Shown one piece after another: positions 41,418 to 50,585 of a stretch of 64,000 nucleotides of DNA. This stretch comes from Paractinoplanes abujensis (GTDB lineage: Bacteria > Actinomycetota > Actinomycetes > Mycobacteriales > Micromonosporaceae), in contig NZ_JACHMF010000001.1 of assembly GCF_014204895.1 (NCBI RefSeq), forward strand, positions 3,100,001-3,164,000, read 5' to 3'. The translations under genes and the position numbers were made by a program. Under the pieces are notes generated by a model. The model searched no databases and was not told the origin of the DNA. It saw only the letters and a list, made by a program, of their open reading frames with translations. Numbering within the stretch: the stretch's first letter is position 1; every line of letters starts with the position of its first letter.

Positions 41418-43755
41418 GGCTGAGCACCTCCTTCATGTTCAGCACCAGCAGCACCAGGCCGTCGCCCAGCAGCGCGGTGCCGGAGAACTCGCCGGCGTAG
41501 GCCAGCAGGCCCTCCATCGGTTTGAGGATCACGTCGACCTCGCGGTGGAACTGCTCGACCAGCAGCCCCACCCGCTGCCCGTGCAGGCTGACGATGAGTA
41601 CGCGCTGGTCGGCGGCCGGTTCGGGCGTCCACGGCATGTCCAGCACCCGGGCCAGGTCGATCACCGGGACCACCTCGCCCCGCAGCACGACGACGTCCTG
41701 GTGCAGCACCCGGCCGATCTCGGCGGCCGGCACCCGTACGGTCTCGACGACCAGGTCGACCGGGATGCCGAAGCGCTGCCCGGCCACGCTGACCACCATC
41801 ACCTGGGTCACGGCCATCGACAGCGGCAGCCGCAGGCGGGTCGAGGTGCCCCGGCCGGGCTGGGAGCGCATGGTGACCGTGCCGCCGAGCTTCTCCACGC
41901 TGGCCCGGACGGCGTCCATGCCGACCCCGCGCCCGGACAGGTCGGACACCTGGTCGGCGGTCGAGAAGCCGGGCCGGAAGATCAGGTCGACCGCGTCCGT
42001 CTCGGTGAGCGCCTCCAGCTCGTCCTCCGAGATCAACCCCTTCTCGTACGCCTTGCGTTTGACCTTGTCGGGGTCGATGCCGCGCCCGTCGTCGGCGATC
42101 TCGACGATCACGGCATCACCGTCGGCCACCGCCGTGAGCGTGATCCGGGCCGCCGGCGCCTTGCCCGCGGCCACCCGCTCCGCCGGGGTCTCGATCCCGT
42201 GGTCGAGGCTGTTGCGGACCAGATGCACCAGCGGGTCGCCGAGGGCCTCGATGACGTCCTTGTCGGCCATCGTGTCGTCGCCCTCGGTCACCAGCTCGAC
42301 GGTCTTGTCGAGCCGGCGCGACAGGTCCCGGATCAGGCGCGGGAACCGGGAGAACGCCACCGACAGCGGCAGCATCCGCACGTCCATCACCGCCGCCTGC
42401 AGCTCCTCGGCGATCCGGTGCAGTCCGGAGTACTGATCCTTGATCCGGCGGCCCAGCACCCGGCTGCCGAACTCCTCCTCGGCCGCGTCGGCCAGGAAGG
42501 TCAGGCCGTTCTTGGCCACGTTGAGCTCGCCCACCAGCTCCATCAGGTGGTCGACCTTCTCCTGGTCGACCTTGAGGATGCGGGTGCCGACCTGACCACC
42601 GGGGTCGTCGGTGCGCGCGCGGTCGGCCGGGGCCCGCTCCACGGGCGGCGGCGGGGCGACCGGGGGCGGTTCCTCGGGCGTCACCGGTGTCTCGGCCAGC
42701 AGGGTGGTCACGCGAGCGGTCAGGGCCTCGACGTCCGCCTCGACGGTCTCGGCCGGGACGCCCAGCGCGGCCGCGGCGGCGGCCACCGAGTGGGCGACGG
42801 AGGACAGCCGGGCGCCGGACGGCGACTCGGCGGTCAGCGACCGCTGGGCCGCGGCCAGGATGGCGTAGGCGTCGCGGGCCAGTTCGAGGTTCTCCGTCTG
42901 CGACTGCACCACGGCCTGGGCCGCGGCCTCCACGGGTGGCGCGGGGGGTTCCTCGCCGCTGAGGTGGCGGCGGATCGCCGCCCCGTCCAGCTCGACCACC
43001 TCGACCTGGTCGGGCACGTAGCGGAACAGGTGGTTGAGCTCCCCGACCGCGGCCCGGGTGGCCAGCACGAAACCGATCAGGCACTGGTATTCGTCGTACG
43101 TCTCGGCCGGGGGCCACTCGAAGGGCTGGATCAGGCCCAGGCCGGCCAGCGCGGGCACCTGACTGACCAGGTGCAGCGGGTCCTCGGCGCGGAAGAAGCA
43201 GCCCTCGTCGGGCGTGTAGCGGGCGAACCGCATCGTCGCCGACGTGGTGACCAGCCAGGAGGCGGTGTTCTCGAGCCAGTCGGTGTCGAAGACGTCCAGC
43301 CACTCGGGCGCCTGGTCGGACACGGCCGCGGGGACGGCCGCGCCCGCCGTGTCACCGGGCGTGGGCTGCTCGCCGCCGAGCGGGCCACGCAGCTTGGTGA
43401 TCAGGCTCTGCGCGGCCGGGCCGGCGGTCGCGGGCAGTTGCTCGTGCGTCGTGACGTGGGCCAGCCAGCCGCGGATCAGGTCGAACGCGGCCAGCAGGTC
43501 GTCGGTCATGCCGGAGTCGAGGGCGAGCCGGCCCGAACGTACGGCGTCCAGCAGGTCCTCGGCGGCGTGGGTGAGCCGGGTCAGTTCGGGGAAGTCGAAC
43601 AACCCGGACGAGCCCTTGAACGTGTGGGCCGCCCGGAACACCTCGTTGACCAGTTCGGGATCGCCGGGGTCCCGTTCCAGCTGCAGCAGGCCCTCGTCGA
43701 CCGAGGTCAGCAGGTCCGCCGCCTCGGCCAGGAACTGGGCCAGCAACGGGTTCAT
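41398..43755 (-). CDS. cheA: Chemotaxis histidine kinase CheA
   Basis: A 785-residue kinase. The Hpt domain is first, with phospho-His H44 in RAAHTFKGSSG. A long middle region (about 110-390) ends in a Pro-rich stretch. A dimerisation helix pair follows from KVDQEKVDHLMELVGELN. The ATPase domain has HLVRNSLDHGIE (N box), IADDGRGIDPDKV and GRGVGMDAV. The last segment is a CheW-like domain (AVTQVMVVSVAGQRFGIPVDLV) that docks to CheW and receptors. It overlaps the upstream response-regulator gene by 4 bp. Confidence 0.95.
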   Translation of the reverse strand: MNPLLAQFLAEAADLLTSVDEGLLQLERDPGDPELVNEVFRAAHTFKGSSGLFDFPELTRLTHAAEDLLDAVRSGRLALDSGMTDDLLAAFDLIRGWLAHVTTHEQLPATAGPAAQSLITKLRGPLGGEQPTPGDTAGAAVPAAVSDQAPEWLDVFDTDWLENTASWLVTTSATMRFARYTPDEGCFFRAEDPLHLVSQVPALAGLGLIQPFEWPPAETYDEYQCLIGFVLATRAAVGELNHLFRYVPDQVEVVELDGAAIRRHLSGEEPPAPPVEAAAQAVVQSQTENLELARDAYAILAAAQRSLTAESPSGARLSSVAHSVAAAAAALGVPAETVEADVEALTARVTTLLAETPVTPEEPPPVAPPPPVERAPADRARTDDPGGQVGTRILKVDQEKVDHLMELVGELNVAKNGLTFLADAAEEEFGSRVLGRRIKDQYSGLHRIAEELQAAVMDVRMLPLSVAFSRFPRLIRDLSRRLDKTVELVTEGDDTMADKDVIEALGDPLVHLVRNSLDHGIETPAERVAAGKAPAARITLTAVADGDAVIVEIADDGRGIDPDKVKRKAYEKGLISEDELEALTETDAVDLIFRPGFSTADQVSDLSGRGVGMDAVRASVEKLGGTVTMRSQPGRGTSTRLRLPLSMAVTQVMVVSVAGQRFGIPVDLVVETVRVPAAEIGRVLHQDVVVLRGEVVPVIDLARVLDMPWTPEPAADQRVLIVSLHGQRVGLLVEQFHREVDVILKPMEGLLAYAGEFSGTALLGDGLVLLVLNMKEVLSLAARTQ

Positions 43756-44138
43756 GCCGCGACACCCGAGGTGAGCATCCGGGCGACCCGGGCCAGCCGC
43801 TCGGCGTTGACCGGTTTGACCAGGTAGAGGTTGGCCCCCGCGGCGTAGGCCCGGTCGGCGTCGCCCGGCCGGTCCTCCGTGCTGATCATCAGGATCGGCG
43901 CGGGGGTGCCCACGGTGTCCGAGCGCAGCGTCTCGACGCAGGTGTAGCCGTTCATCTTGGGCATGTTGACGTCGACCACGAACAGGTCGAACGCGGTGGA
44001 CATGGCGGCCTCCACGGCCTCCAGACCGTTGGCCGCCTCGGCCACCTCGAAGCCGGCGTCGTCCAGCAGCTTCGTGTGGTACATCCGCACCGTCGCGGCG
44101 TCGTCGACCACCAGCACCTTGGGACGGTTGTCGCTCAT
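43752..44138 (-). CDS. Single-domain response regulator
   Basis: A 128-residue receiver domain with D56 as phospho-acceptor (LFVVDVNMPKMNG), an acidic pair at VVDDAATVRM, and Lys in LYLVKPVNAERL. It lies between cheR and cheA with 4-bp overlaps both ways. Together with cheY it gives the pathway two receivers, one possibly serving as a phosphate sink or alternative output. Confidence 0.92.
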   Translation of the reverse strand: MSDNRPKVLVVDDAATVRMYHTKLLDDAGFEVAEAANGLEAVEAAMSTAFDLFVVDVNMPKMNGYTCVETLRSDTVGTPAPILMISTEDRPGDADRAYAAGANLYLVKPVNAERLARVARMLTSGVAA

Positions 44139-45004
44139 CGGGGGCCTCCGCTCGGCCGTTGGTAGACGATGCCCTCGGGCAGGCGCGAAGGCGTGAAGAT
44201 CGGCGAGATGCGGCTCATCGACTCGGAGTGGCCGAGGAAGAGGTAGCCGCCGGGGCGCATCGCGCCGTAGAGGTTCTCGGCGGCCCGCCGGCTCGACAAC
44301 TCGTCGAAGTAGATGAGCACGTTGCGGCAGAAGATCACGTCGAAGTCGCGGAACGAGCGCATCGACGTGGTGTCGCAGACGTTGACCTGGTGCAGGGTGA
44401 CCGCGCCGCGGATGCCCGCGTCGAGCTGGTAGCGGCCGGCTCCGACCGGGGCGAAGTACTTGGCCCGCCAGGCCATCGGCACCCGTTGCAGCGAGCGTTC
44501 CCCGTAACTGGCGTGGGCCGCCTTGTCGAGCACGGTGCTGTCGATGTCGGCGCCGTGGATCTCCACGTCCACGTGGTCGATCTGATCCCACTCCTCCAGC
44601 AGCCGCAACGCGATCGAGTAGGGCTCCTCCCCGGTCGAGCAGGGCAGCGACAGGATCTTGACCGGCCCGGTCATCCGGCCCGCGCCGCCCCGGGCGGCCA
44701 GCACGTCCGGGAGCACCGTCTTGAGCAGCGAGTCGAACTGATAGTCCTCGCGCAGGAAGTACGTCTCGTTGACCGTGAGCTGGTTGATCAGGTCCTGCAG
44801 CAGGCCGGACCGGTCGCTCAGGCGCAGGGCGGAGAACCAGGCGTTGAAGCCGGGGAACCCGGCCTGCTTGATGCAGGTCTCGATCCGCTTGTCGACGAAG
44901 TACCGCTTGGACTCGGTGAACTGGATGCCGGTGCGCTTGTAGAAGAACTCGCGGAACTTCTCGAAGTCGGCGGCGCTGAGCCCGGCCGTCGTCGAGCTGG
45001 TCAT
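44135..45004 (-). CDS. cheR: Chemotaxis methyltransferase CheR
   Basis: A 289-residue S-adenosylmethionine-dependent receptor methyltransferase. The N-terminal helical domain (FREFFYKRTGIQFTESKRYFVDKRIE) and NQLTVNETYFLREDYQFDSL are typical. The AdoMet-binding SLPCSTGEEPYSIALRLLE and VIFCRNVLIYFDELSSRRAAENLY complete the set. Target glutamates should be in the MCP-type proteins encoded in the same operon. Confidence 0.95.
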   Translation of the reverse strand: MTSSTTAGLSAADFEKFREFFYKRTGIQFTESKRYFVDKRIETCIKQAGFPGFNAWFSALRLSDRSGLLQDLINQLTVNETYFLREDYQFDSLLKTVLPDVLAARGGAGRMTGPVKILSLPCSTGEEPYSIALRLLEEWDQIDHVDVEIHGADIDSTVLDKAAHASYGERSLQRVPMAWRAKYFAPVGAGRYQLDAGIRGAVTLHQVNVCDTTSMRSFRDFDVIFCRNVLIYFDELSSRRAAENLYGAMRPGGYLFLGHSESMSRISPIFTPSRLPEGIVYQRPSGGPR

Positions 45005-45597
45005 CCGACCGCCGCCTCGACCGTGAACCGCAGGAACGGGTCGTCGGGGAAGCGGCGGACCGCGTCACGCAGCAGTTCGGTGTGCTCCGGGCCGAGCGAG
45101 GGCAGCAGCGCGTCGACGGCCGCGGTCACGACGTTGGGGTGCGGGTCCTGGCGGATCATGTCGGCCAGCCAGGTCAGCGATCCGGGGTGGGCCAGGTCGG
45201 CCAGCACCATGGCGGTCATCACCCGGACGTCGTGATCGGGGTCCTCGAGCAGGCGCGGGACGATCGCCGGCATCGAGCCCGGCATGGTCGCCAGCGCCTC
45301 GGCCACCGCCGTCCGCAGGTCGGCCTCGTCGCTGGCCAGGTGAACCGCGAGCGCCTCCGCGACCTCGGCCGTGTCGTGCGCGGCGAGCGTGGTGAGCAGA
45401 GCATCCCGTACGGTCGAGGCCGTCTCCGGCCCCACGCGGGCGAGCAGTTCCGGCACCGCCTCGGCCACACCGTCCAGGCCCAGCGCCGCCTCCCGCCGGC
45501 AGTCCGGGTCCGGGTCGTCGAGCTGGCGCAGCAACGTCTCGACGGGCGGCGCGGCCTTCGCCTCGGCAGGTTGGTGGTCACGACGGACAAGTCCCAC
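45001..45597 (-). CDS. HEAT-repeat protein of the chemosensory operon
   Basis: A 198-residue all-helical protein made of about five HEAT-like repeats, with units such as DPDCRREAALGLDGVAEAVPELL, EADLRTAVAEALATMPGSMPAIV and DHDVRVMTAMVLADLAHPGSLTWL. The first 20 residues are probably disordered. It starts with GTG 18 bp after cheB and overlaps the cheR start. HEAT proteins act as scaffolds. This one may hold CheB/CheR or the soluble receptors together. Confidence 0.82.
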   Translation of the reverse strand: MGLVRRDHQPAEAKAAPPVETLLRQLDDPDPDCRREAALGLDGVAEAVPELLARVGPETASTVRDALLTTLAAHDTAEVAEALAVHLASDEADLRTAVAEALATMPGSMPAIVPRLLEDPDHDVRVMTAMVLADLAHPGSLTWLADMIRQDPHPNVVTAAVDALLPSLGPEHTELLRDAVRRFPDDPFLRFTVEAAVG

Positions 45598-45615
45598 GGT
45601 TCCTCCTCCTCTTCC

Positions 45616-46659
45616 TCAGCGGACCCACTGGGCCAGACGGTCCGCGATCGCGTACGACGGCAGCACCTCGGTGGCGCCGCCCCGGCGGGCCAGCTCACCC
45701 GGCATGCCCCAGACCACCGCCGTCTCCTCGGACTCGGCGATGGTCCGGCCCCCCTCGGCTCGCACCGCGGCCATCTCGGCCGCGCCGTCGTCGCCCATCC
45801 CGGTCAGCAGGGCGCAGACCAGCCGTTCGGCCGCGACGTGCCGGCGGGCCGAGGCGACCAGCCGGTCGACGCTGGGATGCCAGCGGTACTCGGCGCCGGC
45901 CGGGACACTTTTGACGATCAGGCCGTCGGTGCGCCGGGCCACCACCACGTCGTTGCTGCCCCGGCCCAGATAGATCGAGCCCGGCCGGACCGTCATGATC
46001 CGGTCGACCTCGTGCACCCGCAGCGCACAGCTCTCGTCGAGGCGCCGGGCCAGCGTGGCGGTGAACGACGCCGGAATGTGCTGGGCGATCACGACCGGGG
46101 CGCTCAGCGTGCCGGGCAGCTGGGGCAGCAGGTCGGCCAGCAGCGCCGGGCCGCCGGTGGACGAGCCGATCACCACCAGGTCGGTCCGGCGGCCCGCGGC
46201 GGGCTCACGGGGCGGCGGCGTCTGCCGGATCCGGGCCGAGAGCCCGTGGGCCCGGCCGATCCGCGCCTTGGCCGCGGCGCGCACCTTGCCGGTGATCTCG
46301 GTGGCGATGTCGTCCATGTTCAGCGACACCGTGCCGCCCGGCTTGGCCACGTAGTCGACCGCGCCCAGCTCCAGCGCCTCCAGGGTGACCAGGGCGTTCG
46401 CCTCCGTCAGGGACGACACCATGACCACCGGGGTGGGCCGCTCCGCCATGATCTTGGCCAGGCAGGTCAGCCCGTCCATCTCGGGCATGTTGACGTCGAG
46501 CGTCACCACGTCCGGACGGGCCCGATCGAGCTGGTCGAGGGCGTCGGCGCCGTTACGGGCGGTGCTCACCTCGAACCCGCCGGCCTGCTCGAGGATGCCA
46601 CGGATGGCCCGCCGCATCAGCGCGGAGTCGTCGACGACCAGGACCGATGTGTTCGCCAT
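45616..46659 (-). CDS. cheB: Chemotaxis methylesterase/deamidase CheB
   Basis: A 347-residue two-domain enzyme. The receiver has D55 in VVTLDVNMPEMDG. A linker of about 30 residues precedes the methylesterase domain with Ser in VVIGSSTGGPALL, His in VVIAQHIPASFT and Asp in LLTGMGDDGAAEM. ATG 46659 is chosen because it starts the receiver domain directly. Upstream open frame lies within the cheW gene. It demethylates the receptors that CheR modifies. Confidence 0.95.
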   Translation of the reverse strand: MANTSVLVVDDSALMRRAIRGILEQAGGFEVSTARNGADALDQLDRARPDVVTLDVNMPEMDGLTCLAKIMAERPTPVVMVSSLTEANALVTLEALELGAVDYVAKPGGTVSLNMDDIATEITGKVRAAAKARIGRAHGLSARIRQTPPPREPAAGRRTDLVVIGSSTGGPALLADLLPQLPGTLSAPVVIAQHIPASFTATLARRLDESCALRVHEVDRIMTVRPGSIYLGRGSNDVVVARRTDGLIVKSVPAGAEYRWHPSVDRLVASARRHVAAERLVCALLTGMGDDGAAEMAAVRAEGGRTIAESEETAVVWGMPGELARRGGATEVLPSYAIADRLAQWVR

Positions 46660-46669
46660 GGGTGTCCCG

Positions 46670-48238
46670 TCAGACCGGCTCGAGGACGTCGGCGACGACC
46701 TCGTCGAGCACGGCCTCGAGGTCGCGGGCCTGCTCGGCCGCGAGCAACTCGCCCACCTGCACCAGCAGCAACATCCGTTTCTGCTCGGGCAGGTTGGCCA
46801 CCCGCGAGACGATCCGGGCCTGCTCGGCGGAGAGCTGCGGGGCGGGCTCGAGCACGTGCCGCCCGACCCGGGCCACCTCGGCCACCGAGTCGACGATGAA
46901 GCCGGTCCGGACACCCCCGATGATCAGGACGACGATCCGCTGACGCTCGTCGCGCTCACCGCGCGGCAGCCCGAGCCGGGTCCGCAGGTCGACCACGGGC
47001 AGCACCGTGCCGCGCAGGTTGACCAGCCCCTCGACGAACTCGAAGGACCGGGGCACGCGGATGAGCGCCTCGGGTACGCGGATGATCTCCTGGACGGCGT
47101 CGACGTCGACGGCGTACTCCTCGGCGTCCAGCCGGAACACCACGAACAGTTCCTCGTCGCCGCGGCCGTCGTCGTCCCGCTGTTCCTCGGTCATCGGTGG
47201 CCCGTCCTCCCGGTCCTGGTGCTCGGCGATCTCGTTGCGTACCTCGGGCGAGTCGAACATCCGGTTGACGTTCAGGACCGACACCAGCCGTTTGCCGTCT
47301 TCGAGCCGGCACACCGACTCGACCTCGCTCTTGCGCCCGTCGGTGGCCATGAAGGCGGGCAGCGGCGCGACCAACTGGTGCGGCACGCGCAGGACCTCGC
47401 GCACGGTGTCCATCACCACGCCGACCACCCCGCCGTCGAGCGAGACCACGACGATCCGGTTCTGCGGTTCGAGCGGGGTGACCGGCAGCCCGAACACGCG
47501 GCGCATGCTGACCACCGGCAGCAGCCGGCCCCGCAGATCGATCACGCCCAGCACCCGGCCGCCCGAGTTCGGCACGTGGCTGACCGACTCCGGCGCCTGC
47601 ACGATTTCCTGCACCTGGTCGATCGGCAGCGCGTACTCCTGACCCTGCACCGCGAAGCTGACCAGCTCGAGCGTGTCGTCGCTCTCGGTCTCCCCCTCGG
47701 ACTCCGGCATCCGGGCGGCCGTGCTCGCCGGCTCCCGCGCCGCCGCGGCCTCGGCCAGCCCGTCGAACTGGCTGCCGACCAGCCGGTCCACGTCGAGGAC
47801 GCTGGTCATCAGGCCGTCCTTCGCCTTGATCACGCCGACCAGGACGTCGGAGCGGACCGTCGACTGCACCGAGTCGGCCGGCTCCATGTCCGCCGGGTCG
47901 ATGCTGATCACGCTGGCCACCCGGTCGACCACGAAGCCGAGCGGCACCCCGCCGTCCACGATGATCACCCGGGTCGTCTCGTCGTGCTCGGCGGTCTCCA
48001 TGGAGCAGCACTCGCGCAGGCTCACCACCGGCAGCACCCGGCCTCGCAGGTTGGCCAGCCCTTCCAGGGCGGGCGGACCCAGCGGCACCTTGACCACGGC
48101 CGGCATCCGGATGATCTCCTGGACCTGGCTCATCGGGAAGGCGTAGCGCTCGCCCACCATGTCGAACGTGACGTAGTCGGCGTTGCCGCCGTCGTTCTCC
48201 TCGCCCCGGTCGTCCTCGCTGGTCATGGGCCCGCTCAC
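46670..48238 (-). CDS. Triple-domain CheW-like coupling protein
   Basis: A 522-residue protein with three consecutive CheW domains: about 20-160 ([21 protein letters not shown]), about 190-330 ([21 protein letters not shown]) and about 365-505 ([21 protein letters not shown]). Acidic linkers separate them. CheW joins CheA to receptors. Three domains in one chain could tie several receptors or kinases into a larger lattice. It starts with GTG in overlap with the MCP stop; an ATG four codons in is possible. Confidence 0.94.
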   Translation of the reverse strand: MSGPMTSEDDRGEENDGGNADYVTFDMVGERYAFPMSQVQEIIRMPAVVKVPLGPPALEGLANLRGRVLPVVSLRECCSMETAEHDETTRVIIVDGGVPLGFVVDRVASVISIDPADMEPADSVQSTVRSDVLVGVIKAKDGLMTSVLDVDRLVGSQFDGLAEAAAAREPASTAARMPESEGETESDDTLELVSFAVQGQEYALPIDQVQEIVQAPESVSHVPNSGGRVLGVIDLRGRLLPVVSMRRVFGLPVTPLEPQNRIVVVSLDGGVVGVVMDTVREVLRVPHQLVAPLPAFMATDGRKSEVESVCRLEDGKRLVSVLNVNRMFDSPEVRNEIAEHQDREDGPPMTEEQRDDDGRGDEELFVVFRLDAEEYAVDVDAVQEIIRVPEALIRVPRSFEFVEGLVNLRGTVLPVVDLRTRLGLPRGERDERQRIVVLIIGGVRTGFIVDSVAEVARVGRHVLEPAPQLSAEQARIVSRVANLPEQKRMLLLVQVGELLAAEQARDLEAVLDEVVADVLEPV

Positions 48239-50193
48239 CCGGCGTTCTGCAGCTCGTCGGCGAGCGCCGCGATCTCCTCGACGGCGGCCGCCAGTTCCTC
48301 CGCGCCCTGGGCCTGCTCGCGGGCCGCGGTCGAGGCCTGCCCGGCCAGCTGCTCGGCCTGGTTGGCCGCGGTGGCGATCTGCTCCAGGCCCGACTTGACC
48401 TCGCCCAGCGTCCCTGCGATGGACTGCGCCGACTCGCGGACCTCGTCGTTGCCCGCGCGCACCTGCTGCATGTCGCGCTCGATCTCGCTCAGCCGCTCGG
48501 TGGTGACCTTGGCCGCCTCCACCTCGGCCAGCGCCTGCCGGCTGGTCTCCTCGAGGTCGCCGCGCACCTCCACGATGCGGTCCTGCACCGACTTGACCAG
48601 GTCCTTGATCCGGTCGGCGTTGTCGGCCGAGTCGCGGGCCAGGTTGCGGATGTCGGTCGAGACCACCGCGAAGCCCTTGCCGAACTCGCCCGCCCGGGCC
48701 GACTCGACCGAGCCGTTGACGGCCAGCATGTTGGTCTGGATCGACACGTTGGCGATGGCGTCGACGATCTTGTCGATCCGCCGGGAGATCTGCTCCAGCT
48801 CGGAGACCTTGCGGACGTTCTCGATGCCGTCCCGGGCCGCCTGGCCGATCGCCTGGATCATCGAGTCGACCGACACCTTGTTCGCGCCCAGCAGCTCCAG
48901 GATGGCGTCGGCCCGCTCGACGGCGGCGGCGCCGCGGGTCGCCGACAGCTGGGCGCCCTGCTCGATCGTGGTCACCGCCTCACTGGTCTGCTGCGCCTTC
49001 TCGGCCGCCGTGCGGGCCCCCGAGTTGATCTCGGAGATCGCCGTGTTGATCTGCGCGGCGGCCCGGTTGATCTCCTCCACCGCGGCCGACAGCTCCTCGG
49101 CCGTCGAGGCGACGTCCTCGGCGCTCTTGGTGATGTCGGTGCTCGAGCGCAGCGTCTCCGACACCTCGGCCAGCGCCTCGGCCGCCTGCTCGCTCTGCCG
49201 CAGCGCGCCGGTCTGCTGGTTCACGGTCTGCAGCGACTGCTCGCACGCCGCCGACTGCTGCTCGGCCGCGGCGGCGATCTCCTCCGAGCGGGCCTTGGCC
49301 GAGCCCGTCGCGGCCTGCGCCTGCACGGCCGCGCCGGCCATCTCGGTCGCGCCCGCCATGATCGAGCCCATGTCGGCCCGGATGGTCTCGAGCTGGTCGG
49401 TGATGGTCTTGCCCTTCTCGACCTCACCGCGGGCCGTCTCGGCCGAGGACTGCACGCCCGAGGCGATCACGGTGACGCTCTCGCGGACCTCGTCGATCAG
49501 GTCGCGGATCTGCCGGGCGCTGCGCTCGCTCGTCTCGGCCAGCGTGCGCACCTCGTCGGCCACCACCGCGAAGCCCTTGCCGTGCTGGCGGGCCCGGGCC
49601 GCCTCGATCGCCGCGTTGAGCGCGAGCAAGTTCGTCTGGTCGGCGATGTGTGCGACCGTTTTGACAATCTCCCCGATCTCGTCGGCCTGCTTCTCGAGTT
49701 CACTGATCGTGCCGACCGAGGCGGACTGCCGGGTCGAGGCGTTGTCGACGTTGGCCAGCAGCATGTTGATGCCGTTACGGGTCTCCTGGAGCAGACCCTG
49801 CAACGCCTGGCTGAGCTCGGCGACCTGCCGGGTGGTGGTCTCCTGCCGGCCGACCTGCTCCTCGACCTGGTTCATGGCGGCCAGGCTCTGCTGGGTCGCC
49901 CCCGAGGCCTGTTCGGCGCCGGCCGAGATCTGCTGCATGGCTTCCGTCAGCTGCCGCGAGGCCTCGGCCGCCTCGGCGTTCTGGGCCGAGATCTCGGCCG
50001 TGGCGGCGGCGATCCGCTCGGCCGCCTGCTGCTGTTTGGCGACCGACCGGGCCTGCCGCCGGCTCGCCTCGGTGTCGCCCGCGCCGGGCCCCCCGCCGCG
50101 GGCCGGGCGGGTGGACACCGGTGCGGAGACCGGCCGGCTCGCGCGGGCGTGGTCGGACGCCCGCCCGTTGGTGCTACTCGTGGTCAAGGGCAT
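48235..50193 (-). CDS. Soluble MCP-type protein with two tandem signalling tips
   Basis: A 652-residue coiled-coil protein with no transmembrane helix and no recognisable sensor domain. Residues 1-50 are low-complexity. Two complete MCP hairpins follow. The first tip, [20 protein letters not shown], is at 185-204. The second, [20 protein letters not shown], is at 485-504, exactly 300 residues later. Tip 1 is canonical; tip 2 has substitutions at usually invariant positions. It heads the operon and is probably the main CheA/CheW activator. Ligand input is unclear. Confidence 0.9.
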   Translation of the reverse strand: MPLTTSSTNGRASDHARASRPVSAPVSTRPARGGGPGAGDTEASRRQARSVAKQQQAAERIAAATAEISAQNAEAAEASRQLTEAMQQISAGAEQASGATQQSLAAMNQVEEQVGRQETTTRQVAELSQALQGLLQETRNGINMLLANVDNASTRQSASVGTISELEKQADEIGEIVKTVAHIADQTNLLALNAAIEAARARQHGKGFAVVADEVRTLAETSERSARQIRDLIDEVRESVTVIASGVQSSAETARGEVEKGKTITDQLETIRADMGSIMAGATEMAGAAVQAQAATGSAKARSEEIAAAAEQQSAACEQSLQTVNQQTGALRQSEQAAEALAEVSETLRSSTDITKSAEDVASTAEELSAAVEEINRAAAQINTAISEINSGARTAAEKAQQTSEAVTTIEQGAQLSATRGAAAVERADAILELLGANKVSVDSMIQAIGQAARDGIENVRKVSELEQISRRIDKIVDAIANVSIQTNMLAVNGSVESARAGEFGKGFAVVSTDIRNLARDSADNADRIKDLVKSVQDRIVEVRGDLEETSRQALAEVEAAKVTTERLSEIERDMQQVRAGNDEVRESAQSIAGTLGEVKSGLEQIATAANQAEQLAGQASTAAREQAQGAEELAAAVEEIAALADELQNAG

Positions 50194-50585
50194 GGGGGTG
50201 GACTCCCCTCTCCTGAAGCTGCCGGGCGCGATCCGCGCCGAGGACGCCGTGCCTGGCCGGACCAGGCACTCTTCTCACCTCTTGGCGATCCTGACATCGG
50301 CCGTCGCGGCATGAGGGGCGTTCGAAGGAGTTGCAACTGGCTGACTTTTCCCGTCCTGCGGCGGCCGCGGCACGGTCCGCGACAATGACCGGCGCCCAGA
50401 AACCGAAGAGTGCCGCTCGCGGACGGTCGGCTTCCCGCCGCGCGGTGACCGGCCGCGCATCCGGGGTCGTGCGGATTTCACCGGGGGCCGGATCGGCCGC
50501 GGAATGATCCAGTCGTCATGGCGACACATCGACCGTCGTTTCCGCGGCGGCGACGAAGATGACAGGCAGACGCTAGGAGCGGCAT
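50194..50585. other. 392-bp divergent promoter region of the chemosensory operon
   Basis: No gene is evident. It carries the start signals for the leftward chemosensory operon and the rightward membrane-protein gene. The clearest element is the hairpin at 50249-50269. No convincing flagellar-type (CTCA-N15-GCCGAA) promoter was found. Confidence 0.5.
50249..50269. promoter_or_regulatory. Perfect 8-bp inverted repeat in the MCP leader
   Basis: GTGCCTGG and CCAGGCAC around a 5-base loop, about 56 bp before the MCP start. It could form a stable RNA hairpin in the operon leader or be a regulator-binding dyad. Confidence 0.55.

Noticed and set aside
46385..50314. Long open frame (about 1,300 codons) antisense to cheB, cheW and the double-tip MCP
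   Set aside because: Ser/Ala/Thr-rich composition without motifs; it is a shadow of coiled-coil genes whose opposite strand rarely forms stops.
50296..50315. Candidate flagellar-type promoter (CTCA and GCCGAT on the leftward strand) before the chemosensory operon
   Set aside because: The two boxes are only 10 bp apart, whereas the sigma-28-type promoters of this kind need about 15-17 bp.
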